Positions 9,906-21,244 of a stretch of DNA of 64,000 bases are shown here, piece after piece. How positions within the stretch are numbered: position 1 is the first letter of the stretch; each line of letters begins with the position of its first letter. The stretch spans positions 1 to 64,000 of the forward strand of contig CP089458.1 of NCBI GenBank assembly GCA_026636295.1, written 5' to 3'. The notes below the pieces were generated by a model, which did not search any database, had not been told where the DNA came from, and was given only the letters and a program-made list of their open reading frames with translations. The DNA comes from Medakamo hakoo (lineage: Eukaryota > Chlorophyta > Trebouxiophyceae > Coccomyxaceae). The translations under genes were made by a program, and so were the position numbers.

Positions 9906-11828
9906 ATGAGCCCCGCCACCCCTCCGCCGCCGCCCTTCCCGCCCCCACTCCCGCCGGCGGCGGCCGTCACGTCCGGCCCACCGCCGGCGCGCGTCAAGGG
10001 CGCGGCCGTCTCCGGGCCCCTCCTGCGCCTCGTGTGCGCCCTGATGGAAGCCCCGCTGGTCGGCCGGCCGCTCGCGGCGGCGATGATGCGCGCCGCGGGC
10101 GTCACGACCGCGTTGAGGGACCGCACCCTGCCCGACGCGCCCTGTTACGCGCCGCTGTGGCCGGCGGACGTGGACCGTGACGCGCCCTTTTCCGTCGTGG
10201 CCCTGGATCCGGCCGACCCCGTGGCCACGGCCGCCAAGGCCGCTGCAGCGGTCGGCCTGTCGCCGTCTGCCAAACCACACGCCGCCGCCGCGCCGGCTCT
10301 GCCTCCTCACCCGCGCCCGCGCACGGTCGCCGAGTACAGCGCGGCGTATGCGGCAGGCACGGCGACGCCCGCTGCCGTCGCGGACGCCGTCTTGGCCGCC
10401 ATCGACACGCTCGCCGCCCGGGGCGTGCCCACGTTTGCGTCCCTCGACCGGTCCGCCGTGGCCGCCGCCGCCGCCGCGTCCACGGCCCGGTGGGCGTCTG
10501 GCAAGCCTCTGTCACCCATCGACGGCGTGATGGTAGCGGTCAAAGACAACATTGACGTCGCCGGCCTGCCGTCCTTCAGCGGCCGCGCCCCGCCCGAGAG
10601 GGGCGGCCACGCCCGCCCGCCCGCGCCCGCCGACGCGCCGGCCGTCGCGGCGCTAAAGGCCGCGGGTGCCATCATTGTCGGCAAGGCCCACATGGTCGAG
10701 CTGGGCCTGCAACCGTTGGGCACCAACGCGGCAGCGGGCGCGGCGCCGGGCAACCCGCACGACCCGCGCGGCCGGCTGCCGGGCGGCTCGTCGTCCGGGT
10801 GCGCCGCGGCCGTCGCGGCGGGGCTGGTGCCGCTGGCCATCGGCAACGACGGCGGCGGGTCCATCCGCATCCCGGCCGCGCTGTGCGGCCTGGTCGGCCT
10901 GAAACCGACTTTCGGCCGGGACTCGCCCGCCGGCTGCCACGGCCTCGCCGGCTCGTCCGTCACAGTCAACGGCCCGCTGGCCGCGACCACGGCCGACGCC
11001 GCCCTCCTGTACGGCGCGACAGCCAACGCGGGCCCGCCCCACCCGCGTGGTGGCCCCCGCCCGGCGCCCACGCTGGCGTCCGCGCCCGCCACCACCCTGG
11101 CCGGCATTCGGATCGGCATCCCGTCGTCCTGGGCCCAGACCGCCGACCCGGAGGTGCTGCCGCACTTTGAGGCAGGCCTGGCGGCGCTGGCGTCGGCGGG
11201 CGCGCAGCTGGTCCACGGCGTCCAGCTGCCCGAGCTCGGCCTGGCGCGGGCGGCGCACGTGGCGACCATGGGCCCCGAAGGCATGTCCGGCCTGGGCAAC
11301 GAGCTCGGCTGCCGCGCGGGCCGGGCGCCGCTCAACCCCGACACGCGCGTGTCGGCCGCGCTCGTGCGGTCGGCCCTGCGCGCGGACGACTACGTGTCCG
11401 CCGCCCGCGCCCGGTCGCGGGCCATGACGCACGCGGCGCGCGTGTTTGACGGTGACGGGGCCGTCCACTTCCTGGCCACGCCGGCCACGGCGTGCCTGCC
11501 GCCCGTGCGCCCGCCCGACCCGGCCACGTTTGACCGCGCGGCGCTCTTTGCCCTCGTCCACTTTGCCTCGCCCTTCAACCTGACCGGCCTGCCAGCGATC
11601 TCCGTCCCCGTCGGTTTTGACGCGGCGACGGGCCTGCCCGTCGGTTTTCAGCTCGTCGGCCCGGCCTGGTCGGAGGCGGGGCTGTTGGCGGTGGGCGGCG
11701 CGTTGGAGGCGGCGGTCGCCCACCGCGTCGCGTGCGGAGCCGCCGCCGCCGCCGCCGCGTTTCCAGGCCGCCGCGTGCTGGTCGACCCGCTCGCGGCCGC
11801 GACGACCGTCGAGTCGGTCGCGCTGTGA
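9906..11828 (+). CDS. Amidase-signature family hydrolase
   Basis: An uninterrupted frame of 640 residues from the ATG at 9906 (context CACAATG). The amidase signature is complete: the catalytic Lys in MVAVKDNIDVAG (about K213), the Ser cluster in LPGGSSSGCAAAVA (about S295-S297) and the nucleophile in GNDGGGSIRIP (about S319), followed by ALCGLVGLKPTFGR. These are the Lys/cis-Ser/Ser triad of enzymes such as fatty acid amide hydrolase, GatA and indole-acetamide hydrolase. The first 140 residues are Pro/Ala-rich and include a hydrophobic stretch, which fits the FAAH-like subgroup better than GatA. Substrate cannot be told. An upstream in-frame region lacks an ATG with support, so I kept 9906. 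No introns, unlike most neighbours. Confidence 0.88.
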   Translation: MSPATPPPPPFPPPLPPAAAVTSGPPPARVKGAAVSGPLLRLVCALMEAPLVGRPLAAAMMRAAGVTTALRDRTLPDAPCYAPLWPADVDRDAPFSVVALDPADPVATAAKAAAAVGLSPSAKPHAAAAPALPPHPRPRTVAEYSAAYAAGTATPAAVADAVLAAIDTLAARGVPTFASLDRSAVAAAAAASTARWASGKPLSPIDGVMVAVKDNIDVAGLPSFSGRAPPERGGHARPPAPADAPAVAALKAAGAIIVGKAHMVELGLQPLGTNAAAGAAPGNPHDPRGRLPGGSSSGCAAAVAAGLVPLAIGNDGGGSIRIPAALCGLVGLKPTFGRDSPAGCHGLAGSSVTVNGPLAATTADAALLYGATANAGPPHPRGGPRPAPTLASAPATTLAGIRIGIPSSWAQTADPEVLPHFEAGLAALASAGAQLVHGVQLPELGLARAAHVATMGPEGMSGLGNELGCRAGRAPLNPDTRVSAALVRSALRADDYVSAARARSRAMTHAARVFDGDGAVHFLATPATACLPPVRPPDPATFDRAALFALVHFASPFNLTGLPAISVPVGFDAATGLPVGFQLVGPAWSEAGLLAVGGALEAAVAHRVACGAAAAAAAFPGRRVLVDPLAAATTVESVAL

Positions 11829-11980
11829 GGAGGGCCGGGCGCGACTTTTACGTGCCCCCCCCCAAAGCCATGAACGTGAGGAACCCAAGTAAAAACAGAC
11901 GCGCTGTCCGAGAGACCCTAGGTAGTTTGCACTCGCCACACGGTCCACCACCACCACCACCACCACCACCTGCAGTCGAC

Positions 11981-13002
11981 TCAGTTCCCGCCGCCCAACC
12001 CGCTCGTCAGCCGCGCGAAAATCTCCGGGCCCGTCGTCGCCGCCACCCAGACCATGTCCAGCGCCAGCACCACCAGCGCGCCGTAAATGATGTTTTGGCT
12101 GCCGCCCAGGAAGCCGGCCTGGCCCTGCTCCCGCTGGACGTCGGTCCACCCGAGCTTCTCGGACATGCCGCCGATGCCGCCAAAGCGCAGGTCGGGCGCG
12201 CCCACGACGCCCAGGTCGGTGGGCGCGGCGGAGTCCAGGCCGCCGTTGATCCAGGCCAGCTCCCCGTACCCGGCCCGCGCCAGCTGTTCGGCCGCCGCGA
12301 GCGAGCGCAGGCCCTTTTGGCACGCGACGACGACGCGCGCGTCCTTTGGCACCGCCGCCTCCACCCCGGCCAAAAAGTCCGGGTTGGGCTTCATGTGCAC
12401 GCCGCCCAGCCACCACCCGCCCATGCCAAACCAGGACGCGTGCTTCATGAGGTTGGGGAAGGAGTCGAAGGCTTCTTCGATGTAGACGGGCACGGTGACC
12501 GCGCCCGCGACGCCCGCCTTGGCCACTTCGGACGAGGGGCGGACGTCCAGGATGACCCAGCCGTCCTTTTGCAAGGCGCCGGCCGTTTTGGCGTCCACAG
12601 ACTTGACCCGGCCTTCCTTGACCTGCGCGCGGTGGAGGGGTGTGGGATGGGGCGGGAGGTTTGTTGCAAGGGTGAGGGTGTGGGTGTGGGTCGGGGGGGC
12701 AACGCCCGCCCGAGAGAGGGGATGCGTCTCTCCTCCTTCCCCACCGCCCGCCACGGCCTGCTGACCGCGCCAATTCCCTTCTTTTTCTATGTCGGCAGGA
12801 GCGCACAGATCCCGCAGTCTCATCCCCCCCGTCTCATGCCTCATACCTGGGCCGACCACCGCTGCTCGTCCGTCGACTGGCCCGGCGCGGTCGCTGCGCG
12901 GAGCGGCGTGTGCGCGGCACGGCGTGGCAGGGTGGTGGACGGGCGGGCGGAGGTGGTGCCTGGAGTCATGGGTTGTGTGTGGTTGTCGTAGGAGGCACGC
13001 AT
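11981..13002 (-). CDS. Plastid rhodanese-domain membrane protein
   Basis: Exons 13002-12847 and 12622-11981 encode 265 residues. The Ser/Thr/Arg-rich N-terminus looks like a transit peptide; a second in-frame ATG at 12969 (MTPGTTSARPSTT) is an equally good start. The rhodanese fold is shown by GWVILDVRPSSEVAKAG, the active-site loop VVVACQKGLRSLAAAEQLA with its Cys, and LAWINGGLD. Near the C-terminus IIYGALVVLALDMVWVAA is a likely membrane helix. The layout resembles the plant plastid sulfurtransferase-like proteins (STR9/STR14 group), many of which have no known substrate. It is divergent from the CPP1-like gene. Confidence 0.82.
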
Positions 13003-13394
13003 GTGAGTCACGGCGTCCGAAACCGGGGGACCCCGCCTGACGGGCGGCGTTCCTTTTGGCGACGCGAGGCACGCCGGCTCGACCCATGCAGAGGGTCGGG
13101 CGGGCGGCGTGCGCGTGCGCCCCGCCCCTCACGCGTCCAAAAATCCGGGGTTTGCCACCCCCTCCACCTCACCGCGGGCAGACGGCCGGGGAACGTAGCC
13201 CGTCGGGCGGGTGGACAGGGCGGCCTGCATAGGGGTGGTGCTGGCGGTGCGGGCGGAGAGGGGAAGACGAAAAGAAAGAGAGAGAAAAACGGCTATGGGC
13301 GAGCGGGCGGCGCTCTCACAACTCTGACTGCGTAGGGCATTGCAAAGACCACGCGCGCGCCGCCCGCGGCGCCACGCACCCAGCACACGACCCG
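13003..13394. promoter_or_regulatory. Divergent promoter region, rhodanese / CPP1-like gene
   Basis: 392 bases between start codons. It has a purine-rich run near 13258-13292 and is otherwise GC-rich. No defined site recognised. Confidence 0.4.
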
Positions 13395-14525
13395 ATGCTG
13401 CTGCGCAGCCCGGCGGCCACCCGGCCCACGCGGCCCGCGCCGTCCCCGGCCGTGGCGCCTGTTCGCCGCCCCCTGCGCGCGGCTCGCCCATTCGCGACGA
13501 GTGAGAACAACGCGGACAACCCACCGCCGCCGTCCCTGACCATCGAGCAGGCGTGCGACCTGCTGGGCGTCACAGAGATCACGCCCGGTCCGGACCTGGT
13601 GGCGGCGCGCGATGAAAAGTTGGCCGACGCGGCGGGCGACGCGGCCAAGTCGGAGCAGGTGCGCGTGTGCTGTGTGTGTCTCAGCTCTGACGCGGGGGCT
13701 TCGCGCCCGCCCACCCACGCGCGCGCTTGTAGAGGCGCGGCCTGCCGCGCTCTGCGCGCACGGCGGGGTGGGACGGGATGGGAGGAGTGAATGAACGCGC
13801 CGCGCACAAAGGCAAAAAGAGAACGGGCGCCCACCCCGCCCCCTCCCGCACGACCTGGCCGCGCCTCTCGCGCGCGCTCTCCTTTCTTGAAACAACCAAC
13901 CTCGCCCTCCCGCCCTCCCGCCCACCCAAAAAAACAGATCACGGCCGCGTACGACGCCCTGCTCATGCGGTCCATGCAGCGCCGCCTCTCAGGCGCCGTC
14001 GACGCGTCCGTGCGGTACGCGGACGTCCGGCGGACCGCGAGCGGCGGCGGCGCGTCGACCGCGACGCGCGGCGGCGGCGGCGGCGGCGGTGGCAGCGGGC
14101 GGGGTGGGGGCCCGCCCTCGCCCCGCTTGCCCTCGCCAGCCGGCCTGGTCACCCTGTCCTCGGCCCGCCCGGCCGACCGCCCCCGCCAGGCCGCCGTCTT
14201 TGGCGGGCTGGCCCTCTGGGCCGCCGTCCAAGCGTCCACAGAACCGCCGGTCTTTGCCGCCCACGACACGGCCGGGCTGCAAACAGCGCTGGCCACCGCG
14301 GCCGCCATTTATTTCTTGCGGGATGGAAAGGGCGTGTCGCTGGCCCGTGCCGCTGGCCTGGCCGTCGCAGGCCTGGTCGGCGGCGCGAGCGTGGGCTGGC
14401 TGCTGCAAAGCCTGGCGCCCGCGGGCGCGCTCGCGGCCGCGGGCGGCCTGTGGGCCGCGCCCTTTGCCCTGACGGCCATCGCCGGCATCCTGAGCCTGTG
14501 GGGCGTGGCCGCGCTGCTGGCGTGA
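13395..14525 (+). CDS. CPP1-like plastid J-domain membrane protein
   Basis: Exons 13395-13658 and 13938-14525 encode 283 residues. The first 35 residues (MLLRSPAATRPTRPAPSPAV, then Arg/Ala-rich) are a plastid transit peptide. Next comes a J-like helical domain: IEQACDLLGVTEITPGPDL and ITAAYDALLMRSMQRRLSG, without an obvious HPD. The C-terminal half has three to four membrane helices, for example ALATAAAIYFLRDG and GLAVAGLVGGASVGWLL. This is the layout of CPP1, the chaperone-like protein of protochlorophyllide oxidoreductase in plants (DUF3353 family). The Gly-rich insert near 14040-14110 is variable sequence. Intron donor GTGCGC, acceptor AACAG. Confidence 0.78.
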
Positions 14526-14724
14526 GGAACGACGCGCGCACAAGTGGGGGAGGGGAGGCGGGGTGTCGGCGGCTTGTGCGTCCGCGCGCGCGCGTGGGCG
14601 GTGGTTGTTGGGGCGTGTTGCCTTGTGCGTGTGTTGCCTCCCCCCGAAAAAAAGAAGTTCCCACACACACGCACACACACCCGCCCGCACCCCTGCCCGC
14701 CACACCTCCCTCCCCCGCATTCCT

Positions 14725-15990
14725 TCAGCTGACCTCCATGCTGGCCGCCTCCTCCTCCGCGCCCGCCACCCCGCCGCCGCCGCCCGCCCGCCGGAGCCGC
14801 ACCGTCTTAACGACGGGCGTCGTGCCGGGCGGGTACACGACCGGGTGCGACCGCTCGTACGTCCGGGCGGTCAGCACCTCGTACCCGCGCAAGTACTCCA
14901 CGCCGGCGGACGTGATGACGCACAGGTCCACGTTGGAGCCGGACCCCAGGTCGTTGAAGATGCCGGCCTTGACGGCGCGGGCCGCCAGGTCAAGCGCCCC
15001 CGCCCGGTCCAGGCCCTCGCGGTACCCGGCCTCGAACACGGCCATGGCGTTGAGGGAGCCGGAGCCCATGGTGGCGTACGGCAGCGAGTCAGTGGAGCCG
15101 TGGGGGTAGACCTGTGCAGGGTGGGTGGGCGGGCGGGGGGGCGTGAGGGCGGGCGGCGGGCGCGTGCGCACGAGCGCGAGACACGAGTGGCGGGTCCTCC
15201 ACCCCACCCCACCCCACGCCTCAAGACTCAAGAACTCACCGTGAACAGGTGCGGCCCGTTCACGTCGACCCCGCCCAACACCAGGGCCGCGGACACGTGG
15301 CCCTGGTACCGGAACAGGTGGGCCTTCAGCATGGTCAGGGCCGTGACGACGCGGGACAGCGGGCGGTGGGCCGCCGCCCGGTGGAGCGCGAGCGCGGACG
15401 ACACCATGCCCGTCACATTCTCCGTGTCGGCCGCCGTGCCCGCGCCGCAACAGTAGATGTTGGGCGCGATGTAGTGGATCTTCTCGCAGTTTTTGTCGGC
15501 GACGGTGGAGCCCGCGGTGGACCGGGTGTCCGCGCCCAGGACGACGCCATCCTGCGTGTGTGTTGGATGGGGGAGAGGGGGGGGGGCAGGCGGGGTGAGC
15601 CGATCGGCTGTGTGTGTGCTTTGGCGCCGCGCCATCATCTGGGTCGCCGCGCGTCCGCGGGCGCCGGCGCCGCATGCCCGGCCGCCGCTGCCCGACACCG
15701 CCCGGCCTCTGAGGTCTTGCACGCGGGCGGCGGGCGTCAGCCGAGCCGTGCCACCCCACCCCGCCCAGCCGGCAACCTAAACGGACAGCGCGCTGCGCGA
15801 AACACCATTCGACTCCCCGCGCCTTTTTTTTTCCGCCGCGGCCACCCGCGCCCCTCCTCCCACGTCATCCTACCTTGAAAATCAAGCCCACAATCGTCGT
15901 CCCCGTCTTTTTGAAGCCCGGCGCTTTGACGCCGCGGGCTTCCAAGGCCGCGTTGCGGGAGCACAGGTCGAACGCAAAGCCGGACGACAT
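14725..15990 (-). CDS. 20S proteasome beta-7 (beta-2 type) subunit
   Basis: Exons 15990-15874, 15551-15240, 15111-14725 encode 271 residues. Motifs are those of the trypsin-like catalytic subunit: a propeptide [20 protein letters not shown], the processing site [11 protein letters not shown] with Thr1 after Gly, [51 protein letters not shown], and [18 protein letters not shown] with [14 protein letters not shown]. Length matches the family. All three exon joins are phase 0. The subunit acts in the 20S core in cytosol and nucleus. A poly-Gly run near the C-terminus is the only oddity. Confidence 0.95.
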
Positions 15991-16304
15991 GGGTTTTGGA
16001 AAAGGAGGTCACACACAGTCGGTCAGAAAAGCGTCTGGCTCGCGGCGAGAGTCTCACACGGGCGTGGAGGAGGGGTGGGGTGAGGTACAAGCCTCTGGGT
16101 GTTGAGGGCTGCGGCGGGTGAAGGCGCGGGACGGCGCGCGCTTGCTGGGTCGTGCCGCGAGAGAGAGGAAAGCTGGGAGTGGCGCGGGCCGAGGTCGGGC
16201 CCGCGCTCACACGCCCCGCCCACTCTCGCGAAGCGACAGGAGGGGACGCCCGAATTCGACGCCTCCCCCCCCCGCCCAAAAACCACACCACACCACACAC
16301 GCAC
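15991..16304. promoter_or_regulatory. Divergent promoter region, proteasome beta-7 / IGPS
   Basis: 314 bases separate the start codons. A C-rich run and a CCACA repeat lie at 16265-16305. No specific regulatory motif was recognised. Confidence 0.4.
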
Positions 16305-17760
16305 ATGCGCTCCCTCGCGCCGATTGCGCGCACGCACCCAGCAGCTGCCCGCCCTACCGCGGGCGGGCTAGCGGCGGGCATGCCGTCGCCACGCCGCGTG
16401 CAGCCCCGCCGGCCGACGGCGCACGCCGCCGCGACGGAGACGGAGGTGAGCGCCGTTTGGAGGGCGTTGCGCCCCTGCGAGACTCGGCGGGGTGCACGTC
16501 CACGCCACGGCGCACCCGGCTGTGGGAAGCCCAGGCCAGAAGCATCTCGGGAGGTTGGAGCGCGCGGCAGCGAAAGCCGCACACGCGGGGTGCGCCGGCT
16601 AGCTCGACGCGACCCGCCCTCTCCACGCCCGCCCCCCCCCCCCCCCCTCCCACACCCACCAAACCACAACAACAGGAAGCCGAAGTCTTCATCCGCCGGG
16701 CGCCGCCCGAAGGCCAGGCGTCTCAGCCGTGAGTTGGAGTTTGGAGGAGGGTGGGAGGCCGCTGTCGTGTGTGTGTGTGTGTGTGTGTGGCCGGGCCCCG
16801 GGGCATGGTGCCTCGCAGTCCACCACCCCACCCCCACCCCCACCCCCACCCCCACCCCACCCCCTCCACACACACACACGCACACACACACACAGGTGTG
16901 GCACCATGCAGTTCACGACCGCCCAATCCCCGGACGCCGCCCCGCGCAACATCCTGGAAGAAATCGTGTGGTGGAAGGCCACCGAGGTGGCGGCCATGCG
17001 GGACAAGCGGCCCCTGGCGGCGGTCATGGCCGCGGCCGCGGGCGCGCCGCCGCCGCGCGATTTCATCGGCGCACTGCGGGCAGCGGCCGCGGCGACCGGC
17101 CGCCCCGGCCTCATCGCCGAAGTCAAGAAGGCGTCCCCCTCCAAGGGTGTCATCCAGCCCGACTTTGACCCTGTGCGCATCGCGCGCGCGTACGAGGCCG
17201 GCGGCGCCGCCTGCCTGTCCGTCCTGACGGACGCCAAATACTTCCAGGGGGCCTTTGAAAACCTGACGCTCATCCGGGCCGCGGGCGTGGCCTGCCCCCT
17301 CCTGTGCAAGGAGTTCATTGTGGAAGCGTACCAGCTGTTTGCGGCACGCGCGGCGGGCGCGGACGCCGTCCTCCTCATCGCGGCCGTCCTGCCCAACGCT
17401 GACCTGGACTTGTTCCTGCGCGCGTGCCGCAAGATCGGGTTGCAGGCCCTGGTCGAAGTGCACACGCCGGCCGAGATGGAGCGGGTGCTGAAGCTGGACC
17501 TGGACGGCGCCATGCTGGGCATCAACAACCGGGACCTGGGCACGTTCAAGGTCGACCTCAAAGTCACGGACGACATCATGGCGTCGCCGCCGGGGCGGGA
17601 CGCGGCCGCGCGCGGGCTGCTGGTCGCGGGCGAGAGCGGCATTTTCACGCCGGCGGACGTGGCGTCGGTGGCGGCGGCCGGCTGTGGCGCCATCCTGGTC
17701 GGAGAGAGCCTGGTGAAACAGGGCGACCCGGAGGCCGGGGTGAAGGCGTTGCTGGCGTGA
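16305..17760 (+). CDS. Plastid indole-3-glycerol-phosphate synthase
   Basis: Exons 16305-16445, 16676-16728, 16896-17760 encode 352 residues. It makes indole-3-glycerol phosphate in tryptophan synthesis. The first exon is a transit peptide (MRSLAPIARTHPAAARPTAG). The second gives EAEVFIRRAPPEGQ, matching the IRRRPP segment of plant enzymes, and the third the TIM barrel. Catalytic motifs present: LIAEVKKASPSKG, LLCKEFIVEAYQ, LVEVHTPAEME, LGINNRDLGTFKVDL, VAGESGI and AILVGESLVKQ. It is a stand-alone enzyme, not fused to TrpF or TrpG as in many fungi. Intron 2 holds a (CCCCA)n and CA repeat. Confidence 0.92.
16827..16894 (+). repeat. Simple repeats (CCCCA)n and (CA)n inside an intron
   Basis: Within intron 2 of the indole-3-glycerol-phosphate synthase gene a run of CCCCCA/CCCCA units (about 16827-16866) is followed by CA repeats that run into the acceptor ACACAG. 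The CA run takes the place of a usual pyrimidine tract. Confidence 0.85.
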
Positions 17761-17989
17761 GGGGATGAAACAATGTGTGTGGTCGGCTTACTTCCCTGTC
17801 GGGCCCGCTATGATGATGAGGAACTGCTGGCGGCCGCACTCTCCTCTTTTCACGCGCGCGAGCGGTGTCCCTGCCCTGCTGCCGCGCCCGCCGGACATCT
17901 CACCCTTCGTCCTCCTACCACGCCCTCCCTCGTCCGAGGAGCACAACACACGCGCGCAACCACACACACTTTATTTTGCTTGAACACCC

Positions 17990-19419
17990 ATGGCGCCGCC
18001 GGCCCGCCGCCCGGACATTGCCGTCGCGGTCAAGACGCTGCGACCTGACACGCACACTGTCCGCATCTCCCCGGATGTGCGTGCACGCTTTGGGTTGGTT
18101 GCGCGGGGGTGTGCGGAGGGGGAATGGAGGCGGCCTGGGCAGCGTGTGTGGGTGGGCGGGAAGGCGCGGTGGTGGCCCCGGACGGGCAGCACACGGCAGC
18201 CAAGGCATGGGACCGATCGACGCTCACACTTTCCATGCTGCACGTCCCCCCCCCCTCCCCTCCCCTCACACCAGGCCACGCCCGCCGACCTGAAACGCCT
18301 GCTCGTCGACCCGACGGGCACGCCCACCGACCAGCAGCGCCTCATCTTCCGTGGTGTGGCCCTGGACGACGCCGCAAGCCTCGCCTCCCAGGGCGTCACG
18401 GAGAACGGGGCGGCGATCCACCTCGTGCCGGCCGAGGAGGGCGGTGGACGCCCCGGACCGCGTCCGCACCTGTTTGCGGCGGTGGGGCGCGCGCTGGCCG
18501 ACCTGGCCGCCGCCTCGACCCCGCCTCGGTGGACGGGCCCGCCACCTGTCATCGCGCCCGACAGCCGCGTCGCGTCCGCGTCCGCGCCCGCCGACGCCGC
18601 GGTCGCGGCGGTGCGGGCCGTCCTCGCTGGGTCGGCGTCCCCCCCGCCGGCCGGCGCCGTGGACGCCGCGGCGCGCGAGGCAGCGAGCGGCGCCGGACGT
18701 GGCACGTCCCTGGCGGGCCTGGCGGGGCTGGCGGGCGCGGAGCTGGCCCGCCGGGCGGCGGGCGTCCTGCGCGCGGAGGGGGCCGGCAGCGTGGGCGGCG
18801 CGCTGGCCGCCGCGGCCGACGCGCTCTCCAGCCCCGCCGCGTCGGCAGACGTGATCGACGCGTCGCTCGCGGCGGCCGTCGAAGCGTCCACCCTGGCCGG
18901 CGCGGTCTTCTCCGACCTGGGCCGGGCGCTGGCCGCCGTCCTGGCCGCCCGCGCGGGCGAGTCCGGCCTGGCGCTCGCGCCGGCGCCGTCGGCCCTGCCG
19001 CCACCAGCGCCGCCGGGCGGGCCGGCCCCGACGCCGCCCTCCCCCGCCGGCCTCGCCGCCGCCATCGCCACCGCATCCCGCGCCGCGTCCAACGTCAGCG
19101 GCGCGACCGTCGCGGCGCCTGCTGCTGGTGCAGCGCCTGCAGCGCCCGCCCCGGCCCGCCCTGCCGCTGCTCCCGCCACCCGCCCGGCCGCGGGCGGCTT
19201 GGGCGGCCTGCCCGCCCGCCCGGCCAAAGCGAAGGCCGGCGGCAGCGGCGCGAGCGCCGGTCCTGCCGCCGCCGCCACCCGCACGTCGTCGTCGTCGGCC
19301 CGGGGCGTGGAGGAGATCCCTCGCCCGCGGGCGGGTGCGGGCGGCCGCGGCGCCGGCCGCGGAGGACCCGTTGCCGCCCCACCACCCGACCTCGGCGGCC
19401 TGTTGGGGTCTCTGATGGG

Positions 19420-19450
<31 letters not shown>

Positions 19451-19516
19451 CTCATGGACATGGTGTCCGCCATGGCGTCGTCTCCTGCCATGCAGCAGAT
19501 GGCGGAACAGATGCTG

Positions 19517-19549
<33 letters not shown>

Positions 19550-19929
19550 CCCGACCTCGGCGCCCTGCTTGGCTCGCTGGGCCAGGCCTTTGGCGGCGGT
19601 GGCGCCGGCCCGTCCTCGTCCTCCGCCCGCCGGGCGCGCCAGCCAAAGCGCGGCGACCTGGCGGCACTAGATGAAGAGCTGCCGGCGGCAGACGCGGCCC
19701 GGTGGCGGGCGGCGATCGAGTGCGTTGTTTTTTTTTGGGCGGGGGGGGGGTGCCGAGCCTGACAGGCAGGGGGATCGGGGCCCCCCGGCAGCGCACTTTT
19801 CACACACCACTCCCCCTCTCCCTCACACATCCCTACAGGTCCGACCGCCAGAACGTGGACGCGGCGGCGTCCGCGCCGCTGTCGGACGTGTACGTGGCGA
19901 GCGGCGGCGGTGGCGGCGGGGAAGAGTGA
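17990..19929 (+). CDS. BAG6/Scythe-like ubiquitin-domain protein
   Basis: Exons 17990-18076, 18275-19719, 19839-19929 encode 540 residues. An N-terminal ubiquitin-like domain spans about residues 9-79: AVAVKTLRPDTHTVRISPD, ADLKRLLVDPTGTPTDQQRL, IFRGVALDDAASLASQGV. A long Ala/Pro/Gly-rich middle follows, with two poly-Gly runs flanking MDMVSAMASSPAMQQMAEQM. The C-terminus (LPAADAARWRAAIESDRQ ... APLSDVYVAS) resembles the end of BAG6, LSDAYLxG in animals. BAG6 proteins triage hydrophobic and mislocalised proteins between chaperones and the proteasome. Assignment rests on the two ends; the middle is not alignable by eye. Confidence 0.72.
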
Positions 19930-21244
19930 GTGCGCTGTTGGTGTGGGTGGGGGAGGGGGAGGGGTGAGTGCGGGCACACGAAGGGGGCTGGGGAGAGAGG
20001 GAGGGGGTGGAGGGAGGGGTGGGGGGGCGATGTGGGGAAGGATGCCCCAGAACTCTCTGGAAACGAAAGGGCTCGGATCAAGTTGTAGGTTTGGGTGCGT
20101 GGGGCGCGCAAGGTCATGCGGGCGCGTGCTGCGCTGCGAGTCGCGTGGCCAGAGGGGAGGGGGTGGGGTGGGGTGGGTGGAGGGGCGCGGGCCGCGCCCC
20201 GCCCCCCCGCCTCCGCGCCAGCCTCCCCTCCGCCGCACGGCGACGCGGAGGGCACGCGCGCGCCCTCCAGCCGAGAGGCCGCCCCCCTTTAAAAGTGTCG
20301 TCATCGCCCGGTGTGACTCGCCCGGTGGCGGCGCAGCCGCCCGCGCCGCGCCGCGCCCGCCTGGCCACGGAGAGACCACGGCCTGCCCGCGCTCGCCCCA
20401 CACACACAGCCCCGCAGCGTCTTGGCCAGGCACACTCCTGGGACGCGCGCCGCCCCTGTGCATCCCACACCCAGCGCCTCCGGCTCCCATGCGTCCTCAG
20501 GCGAGGGCCGTCCCCCGTGCGCGAGTGGTCGAGGCGCGACCCCTCCCCCCGCCTGACAAAACCAGGGACAAGGGGGGTCGCGCGCCAACTGCACACACGG
20601 CGCGGCTTCCTCTTTGGTGTTTTTGCATCTGAGCATCGGTTCAGATCTGGCTAAATGGTGCGGTCACCGGACAAGGGAGCGGGGCGCGCAGGGGGGAGGG
20701 AAAAAAGCGGGCAGGCGTCGCGACGGACGTGTGTGCGTCCCTCCCTGGGAGGGCGCAGGGGTGGCCTGGGGACGGAAGAGGGGCCATGGTTTGCGCGGCG
20801 CGGCCAGACAACGGGACGGCCGTGAGACACGTCCACGCCATCCCGCCACTTCCAATCACGTCAGGCCCTGGTCCTGGCCCGCACACGTGCCAGCCGTCCC
20901 GCCTCAGCTTGAAAACTAGGCACGCCAACGATGGAGAAACGCGCGAGTGTCCCCGCGTCGGCTGTGTCAATGCGCTGATTCCATCACCGCGCAAGGCCTG
21001 GAAAAGCAGGCGCGCTCAGGGGGTAAAGTGCATGTCAGCAAGGCAAGGGACGGGCCAGGATGCGTGCGCGATGGGCAGGGGAAGGGCGGCTGACGGTCGG
21101 ACGTGGTGGGAGCGGGCTTTACTAGGCCAGTGGCAGGAGGCGCGGGACGCGGCGGCGGCGCTGCCGCACAGCAACGGGCGAGTGAGGCCACTCCCGTGTT
21201 TTGGGGCGGACGCATTGCTGGGCCCGGCCGGCCGGGCAGCAGCC
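19930..21244. other. Long intergenic region with no supported gene
   Basis: 1.3 kb between the BAG6-like gene and the alpha/beta hydrolase. It begins with G-rich repeats (19945-20035). Open frames across 20100-20900 are chance products of high GC: they have no start context, domain or splice logic. In-frame sequence upstream of the hydrolase ATG (21017-21244) could be a longer N-terminus. Confidence 0.45.

Noticed and set aside
11800-11990. Possible short gene in the spacer between amidase and rhodanese
   Set aside because: The spacer is only about 150 bases and holds a CCA repeat and 3' flank; no start codon with downstream frame is supported.
19990-20700. Several open frames of 200-240 codons
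   Set aside because: All three plus frames and two minus frames are open here because of high GC; none shows a domain, membrane helix or supported start.
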